Source of the DNA: Terriglobus roseus
Lineage (GTDB): Bacteria > Acidobacteriota > Terriglobia > Terriglobales > Acidobacteriaceae
DNA: 64,000 nucleotides
Assembly: GCF_900102185.1 (NCBI RefSeq)
Contig: NZ_LT629690.1
Span: 4,340,001 to 4,404,000 of the forward strand
Direction of reading: 5' to 3'
The notes beneath the pieces are model-generated. The model had not been told where the DNA came from. It worked only from the letters and a program-made list of their open reading frames with translations, and ran no database searches. The position numbers and the translations under genes are program-made. Of this stretch, positions 17,914 to 26,195 are shown piece by piece; the first letter of the stretch is position 1; the number at the start of each line of letters is the position of its first letter.

Positions 17914-18100
17914 GCCACCATCGATTATTGCTGAGCATCGTCACCTGTCCCCTTCGACGGGCTGTTACCGCCGGAAATCTTTGTCAAGTACGCGATCCGC
18001 TTATGTGTAACAAACCAAAGGAAATACGGTTGGCATGGTATTTCCTCCAGATCGCTACAATAGAAGTAGGGCTTTTTAGTGGCGTTGGTGCCCTAGCCGT

Positions 18101-18195
18101 AAGTCCAATAGAAAGACGATTTTGCCTCTAACCCCAATGGTTAGACGATTTTGCGGGATACCCCGCAGCTAAGTCCTTTCAAAAGACGATTTTGC
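18101..18195 (+). repeat. Cluster of three AGACGATTTTGC repeats
   Basis: Exact 12-base copies at 18114-18125, 18143-18154 and 18184-18195. The outer two belong to a longer 25-base unit: both begin with AAGTCC, have five variable bases, then AAAGACGATTTTGC (18101-18125 and 18171-18195). This is not a CRISPR array: the units are too short and the spacing is uneven (29 and 41 bases). Confidence 0.75.
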
Positions 18196-18253
18196 AAAAA
18201 CAGGGGGAGGGGGTACCCTCCCCATCCCATTGCCGAAAGGTTCAGCGCAAGAG

Positions 18254-18285
18254 CAAATGGCCGCTCCAGAAGGAGCGGCCATTTG
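18254..18285 (-). terminator. Rho-independent terminator of the exporter gene
   Basis: Perfect 14-bp arms CAAATGGCCGCTCC (18254-18267) and GGAGCGGCCATTTG (18272-18285) with an AGAA loop, 27 bases past the stop of the minus-strand exporter gene. Confidence 0.85.
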
Positions 18286-18311
18286 TTGTAGTGATTGTGT
18301 TGCAAACGGGT

Positions 18312-19970
18312 TTAGTGCGCGGGTGCGTCGCCGTCCATGTGGCCGGGCTTGGGCACAATCCACACCAGCGGAACCATGATGGCCGTGAACACTGCCAGCA
18401 CCGCGATGATGTCCAGATAAGCCAGCATCGACGCCTGGTTATGCAGCATGTTGTAGACATTGCCCTGCGCTGCGGAGATCGCATCGGCATGGTTGCCGCC
18501 GCCCGGACCGCGACTGCCCTGCAGGAATCCCGCAACGCTGTTCACACGGTCGTTGAAGGCCTGGCTTGATGGTGTAAGGTTGCGGATCATGTAACCCTGA
18601 TGCGCCTGCGAGCGCCGCGACAACATCGTCGCCACGAACGCCGTACCCACCGACCCACCCACATTACGAGCAAGATTTGAAAGTCCGCTGACATCGTTGT
18701 TCTGTGATCGCGGAATGTTGTTGTACGCAATGGTGTTGATGGGAATGAACAGGAACGCCAGCGAAGCAGCCTGCACAATGCGCAGCCACATAATATCCGC
18801 GAACGACGACCCAAGATTCATGTGCGAGTGCATCAGGTAAAGCGAATACGTCAGCAGCGCAAAGCCGAACGAGATCATCACACGCGGATCAAGACGCGTG
18901 ATGAGAATGCCAACAACAGGCATCATCAGCATGATCGTCACGCCGCCCGGCGAGATCACCAGACCCGCAAGCTCCGCCGTATAACCCAACAACGTCTGCA
19001 CATACTGCGGAATCAACACAGTCGACGCATACAGCGAGAAGCCCAGCACAAACAGCAGCGTGAACGACACCGCAAAGCTACGCTGCTTGAACAGTGTCAG
19101 GTTCAGGATGGGTTTATCACCCTTCTTCAACCGCCACAGCGACCAGATGATCAGACCAATCAGCGACACTGCGCACACAATGGCAAAGGCCGTGATCACA
19201 GAGGAACCGAACCAGTCATCTTCCTGGCCCTTATCCAGCACAAACTCCAGCGACCCGAAGCCAAGCGCCAGCAGACCAAACCCGATGTAATCCAGGTTCA
19301 ACCCCTTCCGCTTGTTTGCCTCCACTTCCTTGATGATGTGCGGAGGATCCTCCACCATACGAGTCGTCAGCACCAAAGACAGGATCGCAACCGGGACGTT
19401 GATGAAGAATATCCATCGCCAGTCATAGTTGTCGGTGATCCATCCACCCAAAGTCGGCCCAATCGCCGGAGCAGCAACCACCGCCAGCCCATACAGCGCG
19501 AACGCCTGCCCTCGCTGCTTAGGCTCGAAGGTGTCCGCAAGGATGGCCTGCTCACTCGGCCCAAGTCCACCACCACCCGCACCCTGGATCAACCGGAACA
19601 GGATCAGGATAGGCAGGGTAGGCGCCAGCCCACACATAGCCGACGAGATACCAAAGATGACCACGCAGATCATGTAGAACTTCTTGCGCCCGATGAACGT
19701 GGTCAGATACGCAGAAGCCGGAAGGATAATGGCGTTCGCCACCAGGTAACTGGTGATGACCCAGGTAGCTTCGTCCTGCGAGGCACCCAACCCACCCGCA
19801 ATGTGCGGCAGGGCCACATTCGCAATAGAGGTATCCAGTACCTCCATGAAGGTAGCCAGGGTCACTGTGAGGGCAATCAGCCAGGGGTTATGCTTCGGTC
19901 GCCACGGCTGTTCTGCCGCGTGCGCTACCTCGGCCGGTTGGCCAGTCTCTTCCATTGTGGTTGCAGCCAT
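18312..19970 (-). CDS. DHA2-family MFS multidrug exporter (EmrB/QacA type)
   Basis: A 552-residue, 14-span transporter of the inner membrane that would export drugs or toxic metabolites using the proton gradient. Family marks are the first-helix motif LDTSIANVALPHIAGGLG (motif D1), TWVITSYLVANAI, the loop GRKKFYMI (motif A) and GPTLGGWITDNYDWRWIFFINVP (motif C and following). No EmrA-type membrane fusion partner or TolC gene is adjacent, so it may work alone or with a partner elsewhere. It is divergent from the nucleotidase gene at 20065, with about 90 bases between. No TetR or MarR regulator gene is next to it. The start at 19970 is the first ATG; a second in-frame ATG five codons on is possible. 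Confidence 0.92.
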   Translation of the reverse strand: MAATTMEETGQPAEVAHAAEQPWRPKHNPWLIALTVTLATFMEVLDTSIANVALPHIAGGLGASQDEATWVITSYLVANAIILPASAYLTTFIGRKKFYMICVVIFGISSAMCGLAPTLPILILFRLIQGAGGGGLGPSEQAILADTFEPKQRGQAFALYGLAVVAAPAIGPTLGGWITDNYDWRWIFFINVPVAILSLVLTTRMVEDPPHIIKEVEANKRKGLNLDYIGFGLLALGFGSLEFVLDKGQEDDWFGSSVITAFAIVCAVSLIGLIIWSLWRLKKGDKPILNLTLFKQRSFAVSFTLLFVLGFSLYASTVLIPQYVQTLLGYTAELAGLVISPGGVTIMLMMPVVGILITRLDPRVMISFGFALLTYSLYLMHSHMNLGSSFADIMWLRIVQAASLAFLFIPINTIAYNNIPRSQNNDVSGLSNLARNVGGSVGTAFVATMLSRRSQAHQGYMIRNLTPSSQAFNDRVNSVAGFLQGSRGPGGGNHADAISAAQGNVYNMLHNQASMLAYLDIIAVLAVFTAIMVPLVWIVPKPGHMDGDAPAH

Positions 19971-20064
19971 ACCCGATTTCAGATGGCGGATTCCGACATG
20001 GGATGCAGAGAGTTTGCGTATGCACTGTTTACGGTGCAGGAACGCGACATGCTAGGGTCGATTC

Positions 20065-20598
20065 ATGGCAAGAATCGCAGTTGATATGGATGAGGTGATG
20101 GCGGACACCGTTGCGGAACACATCCGCCGCTACAACGCTGACTTCCGCAGCGAGCTTTCCAAGGAAGATATGGATGGCAAATGGTTGTGGCAGTGCGTGC
20201 CAGATGCACACCATGAAGCGCTGGTCGGCTATCTGAATGAACCGGAGTTCTTTCGCAATCTTGAATTGATGCCAGATTCGCAGCGTGTGCTGGAGCGACT
20301 GAACCGCGACCACGAAGTGTTCATCGCGTCAGCGGCGATGGAAGTGCCTATGAGCTTCGCGGCCAAGTTTGCATGGATGGAAGAGCACTTCCCCTTCATC
20401 CGTCCTTCGCACATGGTCTTCTGTGGCGACAAGAGCATTCTCGCTGCCGATTACCTCATCGACGACAACCCTCGGCAACTCCGAGCGTTTCGTGGCAAAG
20501 GATTGCTCTTCTCAGCGCCGCATAACAAGCTTGCGAAGGAATGGACGCGCGTCGAAGACTGGAACGCGGTTGAGAAGTTCTTTTATCCGGAAGGATGA
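20065..20598 (+). CDS. 5'(3')-deoxyribonucleotidase, NT5C-type HAD phosphatase
   Basis: A 177-residue HAD-superfamily protein starting at ATG 20065 (AGGG seven bases upstream). The nucleophile D7 and acid/base D9 lie in IAVDMDEVMAD. Motif II is the Ser in FIASAA, and motif IV contains DDNPRQL. The family dephosphorylates nucleoside monophosphates, often deoxy forms, and helps balance nucleotide pools; bacterial members are mostly annotated by similarity. Size and motif order fit the C1 cap-type NT5C group. It converges on the XRE regulator gene with six bases between the stop codons. Confidence 0.85.
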   Translation: MARIAVDMDEVMADTVAEHIRRYNADFRSELSKEDMDGKWLWQCVPDAHHEALVGYLNEPEFFRNLELMPDSQRVLERLNRDHEVFIASAAMEVPMSFAAKFAWMEEHFPFIRPSHMVFCGDKSILAADYLIDDNPRQLRAFRGKGLLFSAPHNKLAKEWTRVEDWNAVEKFFYPEG

Positions 20599-20604
20599 CG
20601 CCGA

Positions 20605-21342
20605 CTAACGCGCGGCAGTGCTCTCGTTTGATCCGCGCGTCTTTCCGTTGCCATTCGGTAGTCCGCCGCCATTGTGTGAAGACGCGTTGCCTTGCAGCGT
20701 GACGATAAGCGCCTTAGCAGGGGTCTGTCCGGCGTTCGCATAGCTGTGCGGCGTATTCGCGTCGAAATACACAGCATCGCCAGCTTCAAGTCGGTGTGTC
20801 CCGTCTCCATGAGTGATATCCATTTCGCCTTCCAGAACGTATAGAAACTCAGAGCCGGGATGCTGATGCGCGCGTCGCGGCGTTACGTTCGGAAGAAACT
20901 CTGCGAAGTAAGGATCAAGCTGGCGATCCGGAATTAGGTAGCCTAACGATTCAAAATAGTAGGCAGGATCATCCGTTCCGCTCTGTGGAAGGCGAATGCG
21001 GTCCTTGCCACGCTGCACGCGGAAAAGCGTCTTCGGTTCCGGCTCAAAGAAGTAGCTTAGGTCCTTTGAAAACACCAACGAGATGCGTGCGAGGTTGCGC
21101 AGCGTAGGCACCACGCGGCCTGTTTCAAGCTGTGACAGAAAGCTGGCGCTGAGGCCGGTGTGACGGCCAAGTTCAACCAGTCCCATACCTTTTTTCAGAC
21201 GTAGCTGCTTAATGCGCTCGCCCAGTTTCTTTTCCGCGATGAAATTTTCAGCGGCTTCGCCAGCTATCGGATCGCCCGTATTCGTAGGCGGAGACGGACG
21301 GTCCGTGATGCTCGCGTCCTTCGTTTCCGCAGATGATGACAT
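20605..21342 (-). CDS. XRE-family regulator with C-terminal cupin sensor
   Basis: A 245-residue transcription factor. A disordered N-terminus of about 40 residues leads to a lambda-repressor-like helix-turn-helix (residues 41-98; VELGRHTGLSASFLSQLETG). A short linker is followed by a small cupin (about 145-217) with metal-type ligands in RAHQHPGSEFLYVLEGE and the late His of TPHSYANAG. Such proteins (PuuR/SutR-like) sense small molecules or metals and repress nearby genes. The ATG at 21342 has GGGAG eight bases upstream. Just beyond it is a perfect dyad at 21356-21369, placed where an autoregulatory operator would be. That dyad also lies before the divergent FnIII lipoprotein gene, so both may be controlled. 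Confidence 0.9.
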   Translation of the reverse strand: MSSSAETKDASITDRPSPPTNTGDPIAGEAAENFIAEKKLGERIKQLRLKKGMGLVELGRHTGLSASFLSQLETGRVVPTLRNLARISLVFSKDLSYFFEPEPKTLFRVQRGKDRIRLPQSGTDDPAYYFESLGYLIPDRQLDPYFAEFLPNVTPRRAHQHPGSEFLYVLEGEMDITHGDGTHRLEAGDAVYFDANTPHSYANAGQTPAKALIVTLQGNASSHNGGGLPNGNGKTRGSNESTAAR

Positions 21343-21355
21343 TGCCCTATCTCCC

Positions 21356-21369
21356 AGTGTCGTGACACT
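21356..21369. promoter_or_regulatory. Dyad AGTGTC-GT-GACACT, candidate operator
   Basis: Perfect 6-bp arms with a 2-base centre, 14 bases from the XRE start codon and just upstream of its ribosome binding site. Size and symmetry suit an HTH_3 dimer. Inferred to be the autoregulatory site. Confidence 0.5.
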
Positions 21370-21490
21370 TTACGTAGGCCAAAAGATGTCGAATTTTGGC
21401 GGAAAGATGTCCGCGCGCATAGAAGTAAGAAAATCTGTGTTTTGCAAAAGGTTGTCTCTGGACTTTAGGCTCGTGAATGTGATCCCGGCT

Positions 21491-22534
21491 TTGCTGCATG
21501 ACAAACAAAGAATTGCACCTGTGATGGTGCTGTGGTTTCTGATGGCTGGCTGCGCCAGCCAAGGGCCAGTGCGTCCTCCATCGCTGCATTTGCCTGCCGC
21601 TGTGCATGGCCTGACCGCGACGCGTGTCGGGGATGCGATTGATCTGGCGTGGACGAATCCGACGCGCACCACGGACGGCGTTTCATTGACGGCAAAGCAT
21701 AGCGCCGGTGCGATGCAGGCAGAGGTCTGCCGTGCCGAAGCATTCACGACTGCTAACTGCACGCCGATTGCGCATCTTCCGGCAACCGCTGGCGGATCCG
21801 GTGGTTATCACGATGTACTGCCATCGTCGTTTGCCGAAGGCAATGTACGAACGATTGTGTATCGCGTTCGGCTCGTGAACTCCGCTGGAAACGGTGCGGG
21901 ATGGACTGAGGTGAAGAGTCTTGCTGGAGTTGCTCCCGCAATCATCACTGGTCTCCGGGCGCAGCCGGTGGCGCAGGGCATTCTCGTGCAATGGCAACCG
22001 GGAGAAGACGGAGTGATGTTGCGGGTGTCTCGTGGAAAGGATGCCACCCATTCCACGTTGCTCGCGGCGTCGGATGCGTCCACGGGTAAGCAGTCACAGA
22101 AATCTTCCAGCGGAACAGTCGATACTGGCGGGCACGTGGGGGAAGAGCAGCGTTACACCGTCTTCCGCCGATGTACTGTTTCGCTGGGTGGGGAATCGTT
22201 CTTGATGGACAGTGATCCGGCCAGCGTGACCGTTACTGCCTCAGCAAAACTGCCGCTGCCGCTACCTCCGACAAGTCTGGAAGCGCTGGCCAACACACTT
22301 TCCACACCGGAAGTTGACCTCGTTTGGCAACCGCCGGACGATGCAGGCGTTACAGGCTATCGTGTCTATCGGGAGGAGTCCGGAGCGACTACGTTGCTGA
22401 CGCAGGAGCCACTCCGCGGATTTACCTACGCTGACAAGTCTGTCTCAAACGGGCATAGCTATCGGTACTGGGTAGCTTCGATGAATGGCACCGGCGAGCA
22501 GCGCAGTTCGGCTGTCAGCGTCACACTTCCTTAA
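21491..22534 (+). CDS. Lipoprotein with fibronectin type III domains
   Basis: The frame is open from 21212, inside the divergent regulator gene, so the true start lies later. A TTG at 21491 gives a short basic stretch (HDKQR), a hydrophobic core and a lipobox LMAGC; the ATG at 21524 is the alternative. Neither has a strong ribosome binding site, so the start is uncertain. The mature part contains at least two FnIII-like beta-sandwiches (AVHGLTATRVGDAIDLAWTN; EVDLVWQPPDDAGVTGYRVYRE with SYRYWVAS near the C-terminus). It should be lipid-anchored and face the periplasm or surface. Function is unknown; FnIII modules usually bind proteins or sugars. Confidence 0.75.
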   Translation: MLHDKQRIAPVMVLWFLMAGCASQGPVRPPSLHLPAAVHGLTATRVGDAIDLAWTNPTRTTDGVSLTAKHSAGAMQAEVCRAEAFTTANCTPIAHLPATAGGSGGYHDVLPSSFAEGNVRTIVYRVRLVNSAGNGAGWTEVKSLAGVAPAIITGLRAQPVAQGILVQWQPGEDGVMLRVSRGKDATHSTLLAASDASTGKQSQKSSSGTVDTGGHVGEEQRYTVFRRCTVSLGGESFLMDSDPASVTVTASAKLPLPLPPTSLEALANTLSTPEVDLVWQPPDDAGVTGYRVYREESGATTLLTQEPLRGFTYADKSVSNGHSYRYWVASMNGTGEQRSSAVSVTLP

Positions 22535-22670
22535 TCTGTGACTCGTAAGCTGGGCAATCTTATGAGAAATGCAGTGATTACTCCGTCGCACGGCATCTGA
22601 ATGAGTGCCGGGACAGGCGTAAAATAATCAATGAAACGATTTTGCTCAGGGACATCGAAGGAGAACGCAA

Positions 22671-23663
22671 ATGGCGACGCTTTTGGATCAGCTTAAGCAG
22701 TACACCACCGTGGTGGCCGACACCGGCGACATGAAGTCGATGGAGAAGTTCAAGCCGACAGACGCGACCACCAACCCGTCGTTGATCACCGCTGCCGCAA
22801 ACATGCCGGAATACAGCCACATCGTGGATGATGTGCTGAAGACCGCGAAGCAGAAGGCCGGCGCGAACTCTGACGACAAGGCTGTTGCCGCAGAAGCCTT
22901 CAAGACGCTGGCTGTCGCCTTTGGCCGCGAGATCCTGAAGATCGTTCCGGGCCGCGTTTCCACGGAAGTGGACGCCCGCCTCTCCTACGACACCGAGAAG
23001 ACGATCGAAGTGGCGAAGGACATCATTGCGCAGTACGCTGCCGCCGGTGTCAGCAAGGACCGCGTTCTGATCAAGATTGCCTCCACCTGGGAAGGTATCA
23101 AGGCTGCTGAGCAGCTTGAGAAGGAAGGCATTCACTGCAACCTGACGCTGCTCTTCGGTCTGCACCAGGCCATTGCCTGCGCTGAGGCGAACGTAACGCT
23201 GATCTCGCCGTTCGTGGGCCGCATCCTGGATTGGTACAAGAAGGACACGGGCAAGGACTACACCAGCGCGGAAGATCCCGGTGTTATCTCCGTCACCAAG
23301 ATCTTCAACTACTACAAGAAGTTCGGCTACAAGACCCAGGTGATGGGTGCTTCGTTCCGCAACATCGGTGAGATTGAAGAGCTGGCCGGTTCTGATCTGC
23401 TGACCATCGCACCCAAGCTGCTGGATGAGTTGAACAGCAAGGAAGGCACGCTGGAGAAGAAGCTGGACGCCGACAAGGCAAAGTCCATGGACATCGAGAA
23501 GATCTCGATCGACAAGGCGACCTTCGACAAGATGCACGCAGAAGACCGCATGGCACACGACAAGCTGAAGGAAGGCATCGAAGGCTTCTCCAAGGCTCTG
23601 GAAGAGCTGGAAGCTCTGCTGGAAAAGCGTCTCAAGGAAGTAGCCGAGCCGGTGGGCGCGTAA
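22671..23663 (+). CDS. tal: Transaldolase
   Basis: A 330-residue enzyme of the TalB type that moves a three-carbon ketol unit between sedoheptulose-7-phosphate and glyceraldehyde-3-phosphate in the pentose phosphate pathway (cytoplasm). The N-terminal motif is [10 protein letters not shown]. The Schiff-base lysine is K135 in [19 protein letters not shown], and GINCNLTLLF-type sequence ([15 protein letters not shown]), [11 protein letters not shown] and [12 protein letters not shown] follow. The ATG at 22671 has AAGGAG upstream. It is a single gene with a strong UUCG-loop terminator, which fits a well-expressed housekeeping enzyme. The C-terminus is slightly longer and more charged than E. coli TalB. 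Confidence 0.95.
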   Translation: MATLLDQLKQYTTVVADTGDMKSMEKFKPTDATTNPSLITAAANMPEYSHIVDDVLKTAKQKAGANSDDKAVAAEAFKTLAVAFGREILKIVPGRVSTEVDARLSYDTEKTIEVAKDIIAQYAAAGVSKDRVLIKIASTWEGIKAAEQLEKEGIHCNLTLLFGLHQAIACAEANVTLISPFVGRILDWYKKDTGKDYTSAEDPGVISVTKIFNYYKKFGYKTQVMGASFRNIGEIEELAGSDLLTIAPKLLDELNSKEGTLEKKLDADKAKSMDIEKISIDKATFDKMHAEDRMAHDKLKEGIEGFSKALEELEALLEKRLKEVAEPVGA

Positions 23664-23687
23664 GTCCACCGCTTGGAAAAGCAATGC

Positions 23688-23717
23688 AAGAGGGAGCCTT
23701 CGGGCTCCCTCTTCTGT
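23688..23717 (+). terminator. Rho-independent terminator after transaldolase
   Basis: Perfect 11-bp arms AAGAGGGAGCC and GGCTCCCTCTT (23688-23698, 23703-23713) closed by a UUCG tetraloop and followed by CTGTTTG. Confidence 0.9.
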
Positions 23718-23742
23718 TTGCGAGTCGCGATTTATAACAAGA

Positions 23743-23776
23743 AAGAGGTGGATTCCCATATGAGAATCCACCTCTT
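23743..23776 (-). terminator. Rho-independent terminator after the quinoprotein gene
   Basis: Perfect 13-bp arms AAGAGGTGGATTC (23743-23755) and GAATCCACCTCTT (23764-23776). On the minus strand it is followed by TTCTTGTT. It faces the transaldolase terminator across a convergent junction. Confidence 0.85.
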
Positions 23777-23794
23777 GTGTTTTGATTTGGTTTG

Positions 23795-25396
23795 CTACTG
23801 CGGTAGCGCGAAAGTGTAGAGCGTATCGGCTGCGCCGAAGACTACGTACTGCTGACCGTTGCGTTCGAAGGTCATAGGGCCGTTGGTTAGGTTGGTGCCA
23901 GGACGTGCATGCCACAACGCTTTGCCCGTCGCCGGGTCAAGCGCGAAGATGTTGCCATACGCGTCGCCGCCGAAAAGCAGGTGTCCCGCTGTGGTCAGCA
24001 GGCCGCTATAGTTGCGCGTGTTGCGGCCGGTGTCTCTGCGCCAGACTTCTTTGCCGGTCTTAGGATCAAGCGCCAGCAGGATGCTGTTTTCTTCCAGCGA
24101 AATGCCCGATCCGCCCTGATGATCTTCAGGCTTGCCACTAGCGTCCAAAGCGGAGTACCAGTACGACCATCCTTCTTCTGCATTCACGTAGAACAGGCCT
24201 GTCTGCAAACTGAATGCAGGCGGAGGCCAGTTGGCGCTGCCGTTGGCCACACTGTGAAGCAGAACACCGCCGGGAGTTTCTTCCTTGGCGGGATCAGGAA
24301 TCGGCTCACCCTTGGCATTGACTCCCTTGGCCCAGTTCTGTGGGACAAATGGCGTCGACACAAGCGACTCGCCCGTGACGCGGTCCAGCAGGAAGTAGTA
24401 GCCATTGCGGCTGGCATGCGACAGCAGCTTGCGAGGCTTGCCATTGATGGTGGCGTCGAACAGGATGTTGGTTTCCACCGCGTCCCAGTCACGCGTGTCG
24501 TGCGGGCTGGGCTGGAAGTACCACTTGATCTTGCCGGTGTCGGGGTCGATCGCGAGGATGGTGCAGGTGTACAGGTTCGCGCCCTCGCGAACATTACCCG
24601 CCAGCACTGGATGCGGATTGCCCGTGCCCCAGTACATCAGGTTCAGTTCCGGATCGTACGTGCCGGTGACCCACAGCGGTCCACCACCCTGCTTACGTGC
24701 AGCTTCGCTGGGCCATGTATCCGCGCCGGGTTCGCCCGTGGCAGGAATGGTGTTCAGCTTCCACAGTTGTTTGCCGTTGGCGGGGTCCAGAGCATAGAGC
24801 GCGTGAGGTACATCGGATACGTCACCGCTGGTACCCACAATGAGCTTGTCCTTCACCACGAGCGGCGCAACGGCAATGTAATAGCCGAAGGTGACATCGC
24901 CCACTTCCTTGTCCCACGCAACTTTGCCAGTCTTCGCATCCAGCGCGATGACATGCGCGTCGGGTGTGCCAAAGTAGACCTTGCCGTTCAGGTAGGCCAC
25001 ACCGCGGTTGGCAATCATGTTGCCCGGCGACTTGCGTTCGTAGCTCCACAGCTTCAGGCCAGTAACAGCATCCACTGCCCATACATGGTTGGGTGACGTG
25101 ACATACAACACGCCGTCCACAACAACGGGCGTTCCCTTGATTGCGAGTCCCTTCGTTGGCAGTGTCCATGCCAGCGTAAGGTTCTTTACGTTGGTGCTGT
25201 TGATCTGTGTCAGCGAGGAGTAGCGACGGCCAGAGCTATCACCGTTGTATTGCGACCACTCAGCGCCCACACTGGGCAAGCTCTGCACTGCGGCAACGGG
25301 AGATGCTGCAGGCTTCTTCTGCGCACCTGCGGTCAGGCACGCCAAGGTAAAAACGACGGCGCTACTTGAGCGTTTCCAGGTACGAGAAAACATCAT
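23795..25396 (-). CDS. PQQ-fold dehydrogenase (acidobacterial quinoprotein)
   Basis: A 533-residue exported eight-bladed propeller of the PQQ alcohol/methanol dehydrogenase family. There is a signal peptide to about AQKK, then Trp-docking repeats (GLKLWSYE, GKVAWDKEVG, GKIKWYFQ, GKEVWRRD, GKALWHAR). GTGNPHP and HDTRDWDA resemble the Ca-site Asn and catalytic Asp regions. The vicinal disulfide Cys-Cys of MxaF/ExaA enzymes is absent; the equivalent stretch reads NMIANRG. NCBI uses the name acido-empty-quinoprotein for acidobacterial relatives of this kind, and whether they bind PQQ is unclear. It overlaps the 3' end of the cytochrome c gene by 35 bases and probably passes electrons to it. The start may be either ATG of the ATGATG pair. 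Confidence 0.88.
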   Translation of the reverse strand: MMFSRTWKRSSSAVVFTLACLTAGAQKKPAASPVAAVQSLPSVGAEWSQYNGDSSGRRYSSLTQINSTNVKNLTLAWTLPTKGLAIKGTPVVVDGVLYVTSPNHVWAVDAVTGLKLWSYERKSPGNMIANRGVAYLNGKVYFGTPDAHVIALDAKTGKVAWDKEVGDVTFGYYIAVAPLVVKDKLIVGTSGDVSDVPHALYALDPANGKQLWKLNTIPATGEPGADTWPSEAARKQGGGPLWVTGTYDPELNLMYWGTGNPHPVLAGNVREGANLYTCTILAIDPDTGKIKWYFQPSPHDTRDWDAVETNILFDATINGKPRKLLSHASRNGYYFLLDRVTGESLVSTPFVPQNWAKGVNAKGEPIPDPAKEETPGGVLLHSVANGSANWPPPAFSLQTGLFYVNAEEGWSYWYSALDASGKPEDHQGGSGISLEENSILLALDPKTGKEVWRRDTGRNTRNYSGLLTTAGHLLFGGDAYGNIFALDPATGKALWHARPGTNLTNGPMTFERNGQQYVVFGAADTLYTFALPQ

Positions 25397-26147
25397 GGAT
25401 TTCCTTATCGGTGTAGGTGGGCAGTAGCGCCTTGTGTCCCTTCAGCGGATCGGGGACGTTCACAGTCACGTGATCGGTCTCCCACGTATGCGAAACGCCG
25501 TCGGCGGTCTGCAGCGTCACGGTAAAGCCGTCGCGATGCAGGAAGCGCCCTTCATACTTCTTGCCTGCGGCTATCACGGAACCTGTCTCGGGCTTTGCCT
25601 TTGGCAGCAGGATCGACTGCTCCAGTTCTGCGGGATCGCGCTTGGTGGCAATGCCCTTCAGGTCGCCTGTAACGGAGTGGCAGGTGGCGCACTTCGCGGC
25701 AAAGACAGCCTTGCCTGCATTGGCATCACCCACGTTCAACGAACCGGCAAATGCGCTGGCGCCAAGAGCTGACGCACGTGTGAAAGCGTCGATGCGCGCA
25801 TGAAGAAACGCTGCAATGTCGGATACCTGCTCCGGCGTGATCTGTGGGAAGGCTGGCATACCCTTGTCCATGCGGCCTTCGTGGATCACTGTGCCAATGT
25901 CCTTGCCGCCCGCGTCGTGGCGCACCAGCGACGACATGGTCAGGTTTGGTCCCATTCCGCCTGTTGCGTTCGCCCCGTGACATGCGGCGCAGTTCTGGCC
26001 AAACAGCTTCTGACCGCGGATGACGTTGTCCTGCTTGAGGACGTTCTCCTTGGAGACAGGAACTTCCTGTGCCGGAAGCGTTTCCGGAAAATAGGCAAGT
26101 AGAGTCCCGAGGACCAGAGAGGCGGAAATGAAGGGAAGGCGTTTCAT
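25362..26147 (-). CDS. Diheme c-type cytochrome
   Basis: A 261-residue exported protein from the ATG at 26147, which has AGGTGGGG just upstream; a TTG at 26168 is less likely. The signal peptide ends near PAQ27. Two heme-binding sites are C53-A-A-C-H57 and C153-A-T-C-H157. Candidate axial methionine stretches include GMPAFP (97-101) after the first. The C-terminal 100 residues form a beta-type extension (EGRFLHRDGFTVTLQTADG), then a final helix. Its last codons overlap the start of the quinoprotein gene, so the pair is one transcript. The likely role is as periplasmic electron acceptor for that dehydrogenase. Confidence 0.9.
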   Translation of the reverse strand: MKRLPFISASLVLGTLLAYFPETLPAQEVPVSKENVLKQDNVIRGQKLFGQNCAACHGANATGGMGPNLTMSSLVRHDAGGKDIGTVIHEGRMDKGMPAFPQITPEQVSDIAAFLHARIDAFTRASALGASAFAGSLNVGDANAGKAVFAAKCATCHSVTGDLKGIATKRDPAELEQSILLPKAKPETGSVIAAGKKYEGRFLHRDGFTVTLQTADGVSHTWETDHVTVNVPDPLKGHKALLPTYTDKEIHDVFSYLETLK

Positions 26148-26195
26148 CTGACCCCACCTTTGTAACAAAAAGTGGTCGGACCATGCACTGCCGCT

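Larger units (their letters stand above)
17914..18311. other. Intergenic region with repeat cluster and terminator
   Basis: No coding region is supported. From about 18101 it holds three copies of AGACGATTTTGC, then a G-rich/C-rich inverted repeat around GGGTACCC (about 18203-18222), and finally the terminator of the exporter gene. The first 180 bases show nothing I can name. Confidence 0.6.

Noticed and set aside
14878-18180. Complete integrative element with integrase behind lepA
   Set aside because: No tyrosine or serine recombinase motif in any frame; only the 3' repeat and lower GC support transfer.
18101-18195. CRISPR-like array
   Set aside because: Only three 12-base repeats with unequal spacing and no cas genes.
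18822-20084. 420-residue plus-strand frame across the DHA2 exporter
   Set aside because: Antisense shadow, extremely rich in Gln, His and Arg, and it runs into the nucleotidase gene.
22578-23915. 445-residue minus-strand frame over transaldolase
   Set aside because: Antisense to a clear transaldolase and crossing two terminators; no family features.
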